Of a stretch of DNA of 64,000 nt, positions 56,179 to 64,000 are shown piece by piece (the stretch's first letter is position 1; the number at the start of each line of letters is the position of its first letter). The position numbers and the translations under genes are program-made. The DNA comes from Endocalyx cinctus (Eukaryota; Ascomycota; Sordariomycetes; Amphisphaeriales; Apiosporaceae): positions 248,001 through 312,000 of the forward strand of contig BCKC01000004.1 of assembly GCA_001600455.1 (NCBI GenBank). The letters run 5' to 3'. A model generated the notes under the pieces. That model did not search any database. It worked only from the letters and a program-made list of their open reading frames with translations, and was not told the origin of the DNA.

Positions 56179-58062
56179 ATGGAGGGTTTGCTACCTTACG
56201 TGTATGGTCCTTTAGTAGCAAATTTTATTCGACTCCTTAGTCTCAGCACTACGGATGGCCCTTCCGGCACGCTTAGAACAGTCAATCTCAACGAAGCACC
56301 GCCATACTTTGCTCTCAGCTACGCCTGGGACGTACAGACAATGGTTGTACCTATAAAGGTAAACGGGCAAAGCCTCTTCGTGAACTCAAGCCTGGCCGAC
56401 GCCATCCAGCAATTACAGAGGTTAAGAATTGATGATTCTACGTCAAATAACCGCATTGAATGGGTGTGGATCGATAAGATATGTATCAATCAAGGAGATC
56501 TCTCGGAGCGGTCTAAGCAGGTCCAGATGATGAACTCAATCTACTCTCAAGCGGCGAGGACACTGATCTGGCTCGGATCTGACTGCGATACATGCTCTGC
56601 GGCATGGCCATTGATTGATCAGATATATGGTGTCTTCCGGCGAGAAAATCCGGACGCCAAGTTTATGGCCGACATCCATTTCCGGATGTATTCGGATCGA
56701 AATCATGCATCTTCGGGGCTCCCACAATGGGATGACGAACTATGGCGGCACCTGAGGAGGCTGTTCAAACTGCCGTGGTTTACGAGGACATGGATTATCC
56801 AAGAAGTGGCTCTCTCGCGAGAAGACCCGATCATTCTCCATGGGCAGAACAGATACCCATGGCATCGTCTTGGATGGGCGTCCTCCTGGCTCCGACGCAA
56901 CGGATATTTGCGACTGGCCCAGATTCCTAACAGTATGCAGAACGTCGATACGATATCGAACATTCGGAGATCCGAAGCCCGATGGCGTTTGGATGCGTTA
57001 CTGGTCACAACCTCGATAAAGTGCCACGCTACTGACCAAAGGGATAAGGTTTACGGCTTACTCGGCTTGGCTGCGGAGAGCCAAGATCCCATGGATCTGC
57101 CCGACGCGTTACGTCCGAATTACGAGCTAGAGATAGTCGAAGTATACACGAAAGTCGCTCTCTTCTTTCTCCGGGAATACAAATCACTTTCTGTCCTGAC
57201 TCGCGCCAGTGGAGTGCCTAATGATATGTCTCGGGCTCAACGCAAGCACCAGTCTCAGCTATTGCCTTCTTGGGTTCCGAACTGGTGTGACTATTCTGTT
57301 GAGGAGAGGGAGGTTGCTAAATTCCTCTCCTGGCTTTTCCATCCGGACACCGCAGAGGCAGTGACATTGGGCTTCCCGGAGCATTATAACGCTTCTTGTG
57401 GGCTCCCAGTGAAGCTTTTTGAATGTCCAACTCCGCTCGTACTCAGGTTAAGCGGCCTAGAGGCCGACGCTATCGTCAGTACGACCCAATTGGACGACGG
57501 ACCTTGTTGTTTTGGAGTAGATACTCGCGGTTTTGCCTCCCTACAGCTTTGGAAGGCGGCACTTCCGTTTCTGCTAGAGGGTAGACCAATCGCGGACTGG
57601 ATAGACCCCTGGATTAAAACCACAACGGCAGAACAACACCTCCTCTGTGGGAGCACCGCGGAACAGGTCGTAAAGGACGGCTCGGCGTATTTATATAATA
57701 TATTGTCTAGCGACGAGTGTCAGAAGCTGTACTTCACTGACGACCAAGAGATTACAGGGGTGTTGCGCGAGATGTCAATAGGTGGCGATCCTGAGGCCTT
57801 CGTTGCGTTAGCCAGCAATTTTTGCTTCGGCAGGAAGTTCATCGTTACTCTTCAGGGACGTATGGGGATTGGTCCGATAGGGGCACGGCCGGGAGACTTG
57901 ATCTTTGTGATTTTCGGGGGAGGTGTGCCATACATTTTCCGAACACAGGAGAACGGGTTCCTCTTTGTTGGGGAGTCCTACATCCATGGACTCATGGGTG
58001 GCGAGGCAGTGCAAGCATGGCAACGAGGCGAGCTAGTGGAGGAGATGGTTGAGCTGCGGTAA
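56179..58062 (+). CDS. HET-domain (heterokaryon incompatibility) protein
   Basis: One uninterrupted frame of 627 residues from ATG 56179 (MEGLLPYVYGPLVANFIRLL). The HET domain (PF06985 type) is at about 45-190: YFALSYAWDVQTMVVPIKVN, then WVWIDKICINQGDLSERSKQ and VQMMNSIYSQAARTLIWLG, the classical S-Y-x-W, W-I-D-x-x-C-I-N-Q and M-x-x-I-Y-x-x-A blocks. Further on, LPWFTRTWIIQEVALSR and RDKVYGLLGLA are standard downstream HET-family motifs. The C-terminus (FIVTLQGRMGIGPIGARPGD, then FIFRTQENGFLFVGESYIHG with a few changes) matches the usual end of such proteins. HET proteins trigger cell death after fusion of unlike hyphae and are partners of NLRs in some systems, and an NLR lies 1.5 kb upstream in divergent orientation. 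All motifs appear intact, no introns. Confidence 0.92.
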   Translation: MEGLLPYVYGPLVANFIRLLSLSTTDGPSGTLRTVNLNEAPPYFALSYAWDVQTMVVPIKVNGQSLFVNSSLADAIQQLQRLRIDDSTSNNRIEWVWIDKICINQGDLSERSKQVQMMNSIYSQAARTLIWLGSDCDTCSAAWPLIDQIYGVFRRENPDAKFMADIHFRMYSDRNHASSGLPQWDDELWRHLRRLFKLPWFTRTWIIQEVALSREDPIILHGQNRYPWHRLGWASSWLRRNGYLRLAQIPNSMQNVDTISNIRRSEARWRLDALLVTTSIKCHATDQRDKVYGLLGLAAESQDPMDLPDALRPNYELEIVEVYTKVALFFLREYKSLSVLTRASGVPNDMSRAQRKHQSQLLPSWVPNWCDYSVEEREVAKFLSWLFHPDTAEAVTLGFPEHYNASCGLPVKLFECPTPLVLRLSGLEADAIVSTTQLDDGPCCFGVDTRGFASLQLWKAALPFLLEGRPIADWIDPWIKTTTAEQHLLCGSTAEQVVKDGSAYLYNILSSDECQKLYFTDDQEITGVLREMSIGGDPEAFVALASNFCFGRKFIVTLQGRMGIGPIGARPGDLIFVIFGGGVPYIFRTQENGFLFVGESYIHGLMGGEAVQAWQRGELVEEMVELR

Positions 58063-59430
58063 AGTCATGCCGAGGAATAGCAGGCGCGATGTTTTTTGCC
58101 GGTGGAAGGTTCACCTATGAACGCGAACTAGCAGACGGATATCGTCAGTAGCCGGACCTATCCTGAATTTGGTCCAGGCAGCCAAATGGGTAATCTGTGT
58201 ATCAATGACATAGGATTAGACATCCCAGAGGATCTTGCAGTTAAACGGGCTGTGGTCCTCGGTCGAGTATCGCAGGCCTTCCTCGAAATCCGCGTGCAAA
58301 AGTCCCAGCGGATCGCAGGTTAGTTTGCGATAGCCCCAGTAAAAAGTTTTAACCTACGTGTACCATAACATTCCCCCCTAAGCTATAGCTGATAAAGATA
58401 ATAGGTCGATCAAGAGCCCTATCACGAAACGAATAGATGTTATTAACGAGGTTGCGTGTCGGCGAACGTGGATGGAGTTGTGTTTGTCGAAGAAAGGGTG
58501 CATACGTTGCTTAGTTGGCTCATTGGTAGTATTCGCGCGATATTCGCGTAGGATATCTATGGGCTAACTGCTGAACACTGGATTGTTTCGGATTTCTTCT
58601 AATTGTTCGTGTATTTGTTTGAGTTCTGATATAGCTCGGAGCTCTTGTTGTGTCGTCTCGTATCAATCGCTTGGGTCTTGAATCGTCATTTCTTATTATG
58701 GATTACCTCTTTCAAGTCGCATGATCCTGATTATGTGCTTAGTCTGTCAATTCATCGAGTTGTCAGATGCTGTAGACTAGCCCCTCCAGCGTTACTTGAA
58801 CACTGGAGCCATAGCTATTCAACTTGGTTTCTGTATATTTGTACTGGAGCTTGGACGTAAAATTTTATAAGAAATTTCAGTGAACTGTACTAGTTATCGG
58901 TACTGTTATAGCAGCGATTAGCGGCGCCTTTGTAGTCGATTTGCAAAGCTACAGGGGTAGAAATAGACCCCGCTAAAATAATTTACTAACATAACCCACG
59001 ATACCCAATTCGCTTTTCACTTTCTTCAATTCCTTATCAAGCCTAGAATTTTTTATCCTCCATTTACTTCACTCTCCGATAGCTACTTATATAGTACGGG
59101 GGAGAACCTTAAAAATAACACCCCGTTTTTCAAAGACATTTCTTAGCGCTAGTTTCATTTGGAATATATATGAGTGTATGATACATATAATATGAGTGTA
59201 TGATACATATAATATGAGTTACCCGATCAGTTAATAAAATCAGAAGTCCTATGGGTAGTATGAAGGTGACTGTGGATAGGGTTAGCTGAAGACGGCGGAT
59301 AGCGAAGTTGCTGTAGGTTAGGCCCTTAAATGGCCCCACTTGTTGTTCTGTTTACTTTTTAAATCATACTCCCTAATTAATTAATATTCCATTATCACAC
59401 ACTTAACATATACGTGTACAAATTCACGTA
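58063..59430. other. Intergenic region
   Basis: 1.4 kb. A tandem ATAATATGAGTGTATGATAC duplication occurs near 59165-59215. A frame at 58645-58860 has no motif. Nothing assignable. Confidence 0.45.
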
Positions 59431-59870
59431 TTTTGCTCTTTTGACAACATAGAATTAGATGCAACTCTTAGCACCTTTTTTGGTTCATATTTACTAAGCT
59501 ATTTTGCCAGCTAAAAACATTAGGGTTTATATCATCTACTATCTTTATTTGGGTCAATTTAATTTTGACTTATTCTCCTCCAGAGATGGACCCTACTTTA
59601 CTTTCGCCGGAAGAAATTAAACAGCTCATTCAAGCAAAAGAAGCGTTAGAACAATGCGTAGAAGAATGGCAAGGTAAAGAGCAAGAACGACAACGAAGAA
59701 TCAATACAGAAGCATCCACGAATAATACAGCATTCATTCCCTGCCTATACTACTATTATGTTCTTCTCTTCCAGCCTGTATCAGCTCAGAAGGTCTCGAC
59801 CTTGTCCTCGAGAGGTAGTTTTAAGGATGTCAAAAAACACCAAAAAAAAAAAAGCGTTGAAACGTTTTGA
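59431..59870 (+). pseudogene. 5' fragment of the LLSPEEIKQL repeat gene, copy 2
   Basis: From ATG 59586 the frame reads MDPTLLSPEEIKQLIQAKEA then EQCVEEWQGKEQERQRRIN before leaving homology. The upstream flank 59431-59585 aligns with the flank of copy 1 (reverse complement of 11432-11570), including TTTTGCTCTTTTGACAACAT. Differences are mostly transitions (GAATTAG against GAATCAG, CACGTATT against CACGCATT). The rest of the gene is lost. A poly-A of ten lies near 59843. Confidence 0.65.
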
Positions 59871-60515
59871 TTGATATAGATAGCTCTGTCAAGGGGTGGG
59901 TCGTGGCCCCATTGCCGACCCTAAGTAAAACTTAATAGTTGCCCTTAATGGTGCTTAAAGGTACAAGTCACTTGCTATGCCAGGCTAGTGATGTCCAGAA
60001 TTGGACGTTACTGTAATTGTAAAAAATATCCATATTGGAACCTTTTTAGTTATTGAATCTAAGAATTGACATGCGGCCGTTCCAAGACCATCTTCCGTCG
60101 CTTTGATTATTTTAGTCACTGCTTGACGGGAAGCTAACATACATGAGTCTAGTTGGTCATATTCTGGACATGACCATAGAAGGCCGTATATAATATCAAG
60201 ATACCGCGTACCAACAGCCTAGTCCATTTGCGGTTCTTGTATGGTATAATACCTACATGAGTGGATTAATATATTAAAGCCTTTCTATTCCCGAAACCTT
60301 ATACAGTAGTTTTTCAATGTAAGTAAAGTTTTATATGAGGATGAATTTTTTCCCATTCGTTGTTGTAAAGGAGAGGTTTCCGAAGCTTGTAGAACATGAT
60401 GGAAACTGGTGGGGGCGGTCGAATACCCACTTGTTCGGGTTGGCGACGTTGCTAGAATGTACTCGTAGCAACAAACTTGCCACCTTGCCACCTTACCATT
60501 TCAATCAGCGTATTA
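59871..60515. other. Spacer containing diverged repeat copy B (60361-60446)
   Basis: Holds the partner of the repeat at 30132-30220. Otherwise no gene; the last 70 bp before 60516 could be the 5' flank of the broken gene that follows. Confidence 0.5.
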
Positions 60516-61274
60516 ATGGAAGACCCATTTGACTTCGATTTCTTTGACGGCAGCGATACTAATCTGGAGTATCAGATTTCAGAGATTGCGGCTGCTGATC
60601 ATTTAAGAGCGGATCCATTTATCGAACAAGACGATTCACCAAGTGGCGAAGCCTTCGAGCAAGTCCATTATGACTTTCGATGGAAAATATCCCAGCGTGA
60701 AAATATTAGGGCCCGGCAAATATGTTCGGGCTCACAGCTTAATATTGGCTTAGCACCAAGTGAGCACTGGAAGATGGCATTCCAAACCCAACTTACGAAT
60801 ATTCTCAAAAATAAGGAAAAGTTCCCGGGAAGTACCTATATTTGTGAAGAAACGAATGTTACTATTTCCATTGAGCGGACCCGTCTACGCGGCCTTACGG
60901 AATGCTTTGATAAAATAAATATTGACTAGGAAATGTTAGACAACCACATTGACGGACTTAATGACCTGTTTAGTCTAGGGAAGAAAATTACTCTTTTTAT
61001 CGATTTCGTTTACAAAGAAGAAGCCGATAGCCCTACGATAGCAGGCGGATCGAGGAAGAAGAAAAGCGCTACCGATGCTTAAAAGATTTAGAGGGCAGCC
61101 GAAGCTGGTCTTTGGACTCGTGTCTATAAACATTATCGCTGTAGGGGGAAGCATTGCAAACAAGGACCCCACTGCTGGCGCGATAAATAAGGGAATCACT
61201 ATAAGCTTGAGGCAAGACACCTAGACAACTTTTCGATCATGGCAAACCTTTCCGTTAAGGATGGTCTAGGATGA
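60516..61274 (+). pseudogene. Gene broken by four nonsense codons without any frameshift
   Basis: A single frame of 253 codons from ATG 60516 (MEDPFDFDFFDGSDTNLEYQ) to TGA 61272-61274, interrupted by TAG 60927-60929, TAA 61080-61082, TAG 61089-61091 and TAA 61188-61190. Coding text continues across every stop: KKITLFIDFVYKEEADSPTI, RKKKSATDA, stop, KI, stop, RAAEAGLWTRVYKHYRCRGK, HCKQGPHCWRDK, stop, GNHYKLEARHL. I remember this ending (R-C-x-G-x-x-C-x-x-G-P-x-C-W-R-D, then H-Y-K-L) from a multicopy ascomycete family of unknown function, where the positions of the later stops hold Gln. CAA or CAG to TAA or TAG by C-to-T changes explains all four. Overlaps the minus-strand ORF at 61199 by 76 bp tail to tail. 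Confidence 0.7.
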
Positions 61275-61918
61275 AGTAGTCCAATGTTACTTTCCATCCA
61301 TTTTTGACTCTCTTGTAGCATCTGCTGTAATGATACAATGGAATTTGAATCGGCGATGCATAGTAAGAACTTCAGGATAATTTCTGACTTCGCAGAGTTA
61401 ACCTTCAGGGCCTGGTTTTGGATCGAGGGTGTTAGATAGTTATTTTCAGGCAGCGGACTTCCCCCGATCTGGCATCTTGTTTTCTCCTCTGAAAAATAAT
61501 CATTCCATGCTTTCCCCGCGAATAACGGTTTCCGGGCGTTCGATAGCTGTACGTTTTCCGTACTTCCTGCCCCGCTATTATTTGGTTCTCTTCTCAATTC
61601 GACCAGGGAGTACTCTTGTGACTGATGTTTAGAAAGCCCTGCATTTACCAAGTTACTGAAAGCCTGTGGAGTGGATGCCCCGTACATTTGAGCTGGATAT
61701 TGAACAGGTGTAGCTGAATACTGGATCAACTTTAAGTCAGGTGGGTGGAGAGACACAGGTATAGTTAATTGTAGACCGCCATTCGGTATGGCTGTTTCCG
61801 TGGAGAGAAAACTCTGACTGCTCATTAGACCCTGGGAAGGGACTAAATTTGAAGGGTTTATGTGATCCTCGACATTAATAAATATGCTATGAATATTTGA
61901 GTTATTAACTTGGTACAT
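61199..61918 (-). CDS. Hypothetical protein of 239 residues
   Basis: Uninterrupted frame from ATG 61918 (MYQVNNSNIHSIFINVEDHI). The N-terminal half is Ser/Pro/Gln-rich and probably disordered (STETAIPNGGLQLTIPVSLH). The C-terminal half looks folded: RKPLFAGKAWNDYFSEEKTR, SEIILKFLLCIADSNSIVSL, QQMLQESQKWMESNIGLLHP. No domain is recognised; the layout (disordered N-terminus, short helical C-terminal module) could fit a regulatory protein. Its 3' end overlaps the broken plus-strand gene. The length without stops in an AT-rich region makes a real gene likely. Confidence 0.5.
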   Translation of the reverse strand: MYQVNNSNIHSIFINVEDHINPSNLVPSQGLMSSQSFLSTETAIPNGGLQLTIPVSLHPPDLKLIQYSATPVQYPAQMYGASTPQAFSNLVNAGLSKHQSQEYSLVELRREPNNSGAGSTENVQLSNARKPLFAGKAWNDYFSEEKTRCQIGGSPLPENNYLTPSIQNQALKVNSAKSEIILKFLLCIADSNSIVSLQQMLQESQKWMESNIGLLHPRPSLTERFAMIEKLSRCLASSL

Positions 61919-62885
61919 TTATTTCCATGGACTTACCCAAGGCGTTGCATTACATTCCGAGCTGTGTGGAAATCCTTATTGCAATCCAGAAAGACAGCGC
62001 CAATAACCGCGTTCAAGGCTTTGCTGTGCACGCGCGAAGACTGAGCTCCTCCTCTTTCGTTGTATCTGATACACTTGTCGAGTTAACTAGAGATCGGCCA
62101 CTTATTAGCAGAAACCTGCTGTGACACTTTCCGTCTGTATGAACAAATTATCTCCATGCATCTACTAGTAGTTAATCTCATGCAGAGTTAGCCGTAGTTC
62201 TCCAAAGTCATGACGCATGAGACGAAGAATTCGGGGTCTTTAATGAGAGGGCTACCAAATAACCAAGGGCATGTTCGAAACACAGCTGTCCGACCTAGCT
62301 TTGCTTATTAAAATCGAGTTCAACACTTACCTTAACGTTTACATGGTGTGTATCTTTGGAAAATGGGCTAATTTTTCAGTGCTTTGTAACCTCTATTACG
62401 CCCTGTAAGCTAAACCGTGCAGGGGGATGATACTCTAAAAACTAAACTTATTGGGGGACTAGCCCCTGGAATATATCGAGCCGGCTCCGAGTCTCGTTCT
62501 GATAATAGGGTGACGTCAGCGCCCGCCCACGCGCCGCAGATCGTGACGACAGCCGGGACGCGTGTGCCTCGACGAACGCGACGAACGCGACGTTCCCCTA
62601 CTGCTCGACACGGCGACGTTTCAGGGACCGTCCGCGGTCAGCACCGCGTGCTGCCGTCCGGCCCGAGAAAATTATCCTTCCTCCTGCGCGTCGCCGACCT
62701 AGGCCCGAGCGCTTATATACTCTCAATTGCTTTATCCCTTCGCCGTATTCTGCTTTTATGCGTTCGGCCCAGAAGACCTGAGAACCATCGCCCGACAAAT
62801 AACTGTCTAGGTCCAAACGGGACCGCCTTCGTCCCGTCCCGACTGTCGCCCGTAGATATTGATCGTACTTGCTGGTTGTCGCTGA
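61919..62885. other. Spacer, 3' part GC-rich
   Basis: No gene. From about 62490 the sequence becomes GC-rich with an open motif-free plus frame. The palindrome-like motif at 62395-62426 is noted with 55713. Confidence 0.4.
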
Positions 62886-63326
62886 GAGCAGCGCGAAGTA
62901 GACGGAGCCGCGTGGACCTTTGATGACCTAATCGGCGAGGTCACCGCCCCGGCGCGGAGTCCCTACTTCCCCGAGGTCTCGTTCCTACGGCTACGCCGGG
63001 CCCGTGGCTTAGGTGAGGTCCTCCCATCCCTGAAACCCCACGCGCAAGCCGTCCGCCAAAAGCGCCGAGCTCACGCCCTGTTCTCGGTACGGCATTTCAA
63101 CGCGTTGTTCGATCGGACTTTTAACGGGATCGGCAGCTCTCCCAAATTTTCTTTCGACTATCTCCGGGCAGCAAGACAAGACCTGCCCGTTGGCCTCGAC
63201 ATCATGATATATTTCGCCGACTTCGTGACTCGTACCTGCGCGGCTTCGTGGTTTTGCCGCACCGGTGATACCGTCGAGCATCCTTCTAGAACAATACCTC
63301 CCGGAGATGTTGTTGCCTGCGCTTAG
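62886..63326 (+). other. Coding-like open frame without a start
   Basis: 147 codons open from just after a TGA at 62883-62885, with normal protein composition: TFDDLIGEVTAPARSPYFPE, VSFLRLRRARGLGEVLPSL, RAHALFSVRHFNALFDRTFN, KFSFDYLRAARQDLPVGLDI, MIYFADFVTRT. GC content is clearly higher than in the flanking AT-rich DNA. There is no ATG before mid-frame, so this would be an internal or 3' exon, or a remnant. I do not recognise the family. Confidence 0.4.
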
Positions 63327-64000
63327 GCTAACCGCCCCCAGTCTTCCCGCCTACCGAGGTGTACCGTGCACTTTGTCATACCATGTCAGCAAGTCGGAGA
63401 AGCCGCTGGCGAGAAAAATGGCTCGGACGGCTAGTTTCGTGCACGGGGCCTTACTCGCAAAATGTACCGAGGGGTATAAGATCCGGAGCAGCCGGTCCTG
63501 CTGTTCTTCTCGTGCGGCATTCCCTTTGCGAGAACTGCGTGCAGATTTTCGGAAGGTCCGAGTATCACGATCCCTGATTCTTTCGTCTCTGCAAGTGCAC
63601 GCTTTGCCAGGCGCGGGTTCATCTGACCGTGAGAATTCGAACTCTGACAACAGGCACCTCTATGCTCTGTATCGACCGCCGGGGGGGGGGGGGGGGGGGG
63701 GGGTGTTTAATTGTTTAATGAAAAACTGTTTAGCGATAATCGTATTCAAGATGAATTTTAGTGATGAAGTTGTAAAGTTGACGCAAATAATTGAAAAAGA
63801 TGTTTTAAAAAAAAAATTACTTAGTTGTACTATAAGGTAGGAGTTGTGTGGTGGGGGATTTACACATTAATTAGGCGCGGGTATAATGTACCACTCGATA
63901 AAAATAGGAGGCGCGCAATTAGTATCAACGAGGTTTAACTAGATTCGCCTTCAGCCACCTGGACATCGAAAGGGGGGGATATCTAGGCTGTTAACTTTAT
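63327..64000. other. Right edge with a 23-nt poly-G run
   Basis: A run of 23 G occupies 63681-63703, directly at a switch from GC-rich to AT-rich sequence. Open frames before it (both strands, 63350-63650) show no motif. The final 300 bp hold nothing assignable. Confidence 0.45.

Noticed and set aside
1..64000. CRISPR arrays, bacterial operons, riboswitches and phage genes
   Set aside because: The genes are intron-bearing and fungal; no regular spacer-repeat array or prokaryotic signal was seen.

Overview
This window is from the nuclear genome of a filamentous ascomycete (Pezizomycotina). The evidence is short introns (44-128 nt, GT..AG, often with a CTAAC/CTAAT branch site) and fungus-specific families: a velvet regulator, a HET-domain protein, NACHT-type NLRs, an RNAi-type RNA-dependent RNA polymerase and Fot1/pogo and LINE remnants. 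Intact genes lie as islands in long AT-rich stretches full of decayed genes, broken transposons, duplicated fragments and long homopolymers. That is the texture of an accessory or repeat-rich compartment that has probably been hit by RIP (repeat-induced C-to-T mutation).

Layout. 1-16 kb: a frameshifted multicopy-type gene, a TPR protein, a three-exon GNAT acetyltransferase, a decayed Ras/Rap-like GTPase that keeps a CAAX box, a DUF3295-like fragment, a small coiled-coil ORF, a spliced hypothetical gene, then copy 1 of a 1.1 kb near-identical inverted repeat carrying an NLR 3' end, and a truncated velvet gene. 19.6-41 kb, the core: a four-exon RNA-dependent RNA polymerase (1218 aa, DLDGD catalytic motif); a protein joining a JmjC demethylase-like domain to a C-terminal SET domain, with a 26-bp hairpin just after its stop; a truncated NLR/WD40 fragment; a two-exon gene of a common ascomycete family; a 2291-aa protein combining a UPF1/ZNFX1-like helicase, an NFX1-like Cys-rich region and three CbbX/SpoVK-type AAA domains; and an internally deleted copy of the SET gene. 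41-50 kb: decayed genes, several broken only by C-to-T-type nonsense codons, a two-exon protein kinase, a LINE ORF1 remnant and a pogo transposase fragment. 50-58 kb: a six-exon NLR (alpha/beta-hydrolase-like domain, NACHT, near-identical HEAT repeats) ending in copy 2 of the inverted repeat, then a HET-domain gene. 58-64 kb: repeat fragments, a gene frame broken by four stops without a frameshift, and unassigned ORFs.

How the genes may work together (inference): the RdRP, the JmjC-SET protein and the ZNFX1-like helicase lie within about 21 kb, and all three activities are of the type used in RNA- or chromatin-based silencing. The NLR, NLR fragment, HET protein and kinase are of the type used in fungal non-self recognition. 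No experimental link is visible. All exon structures were worked out by hand from splice signals, frame and family resemblance; no database search was possible.
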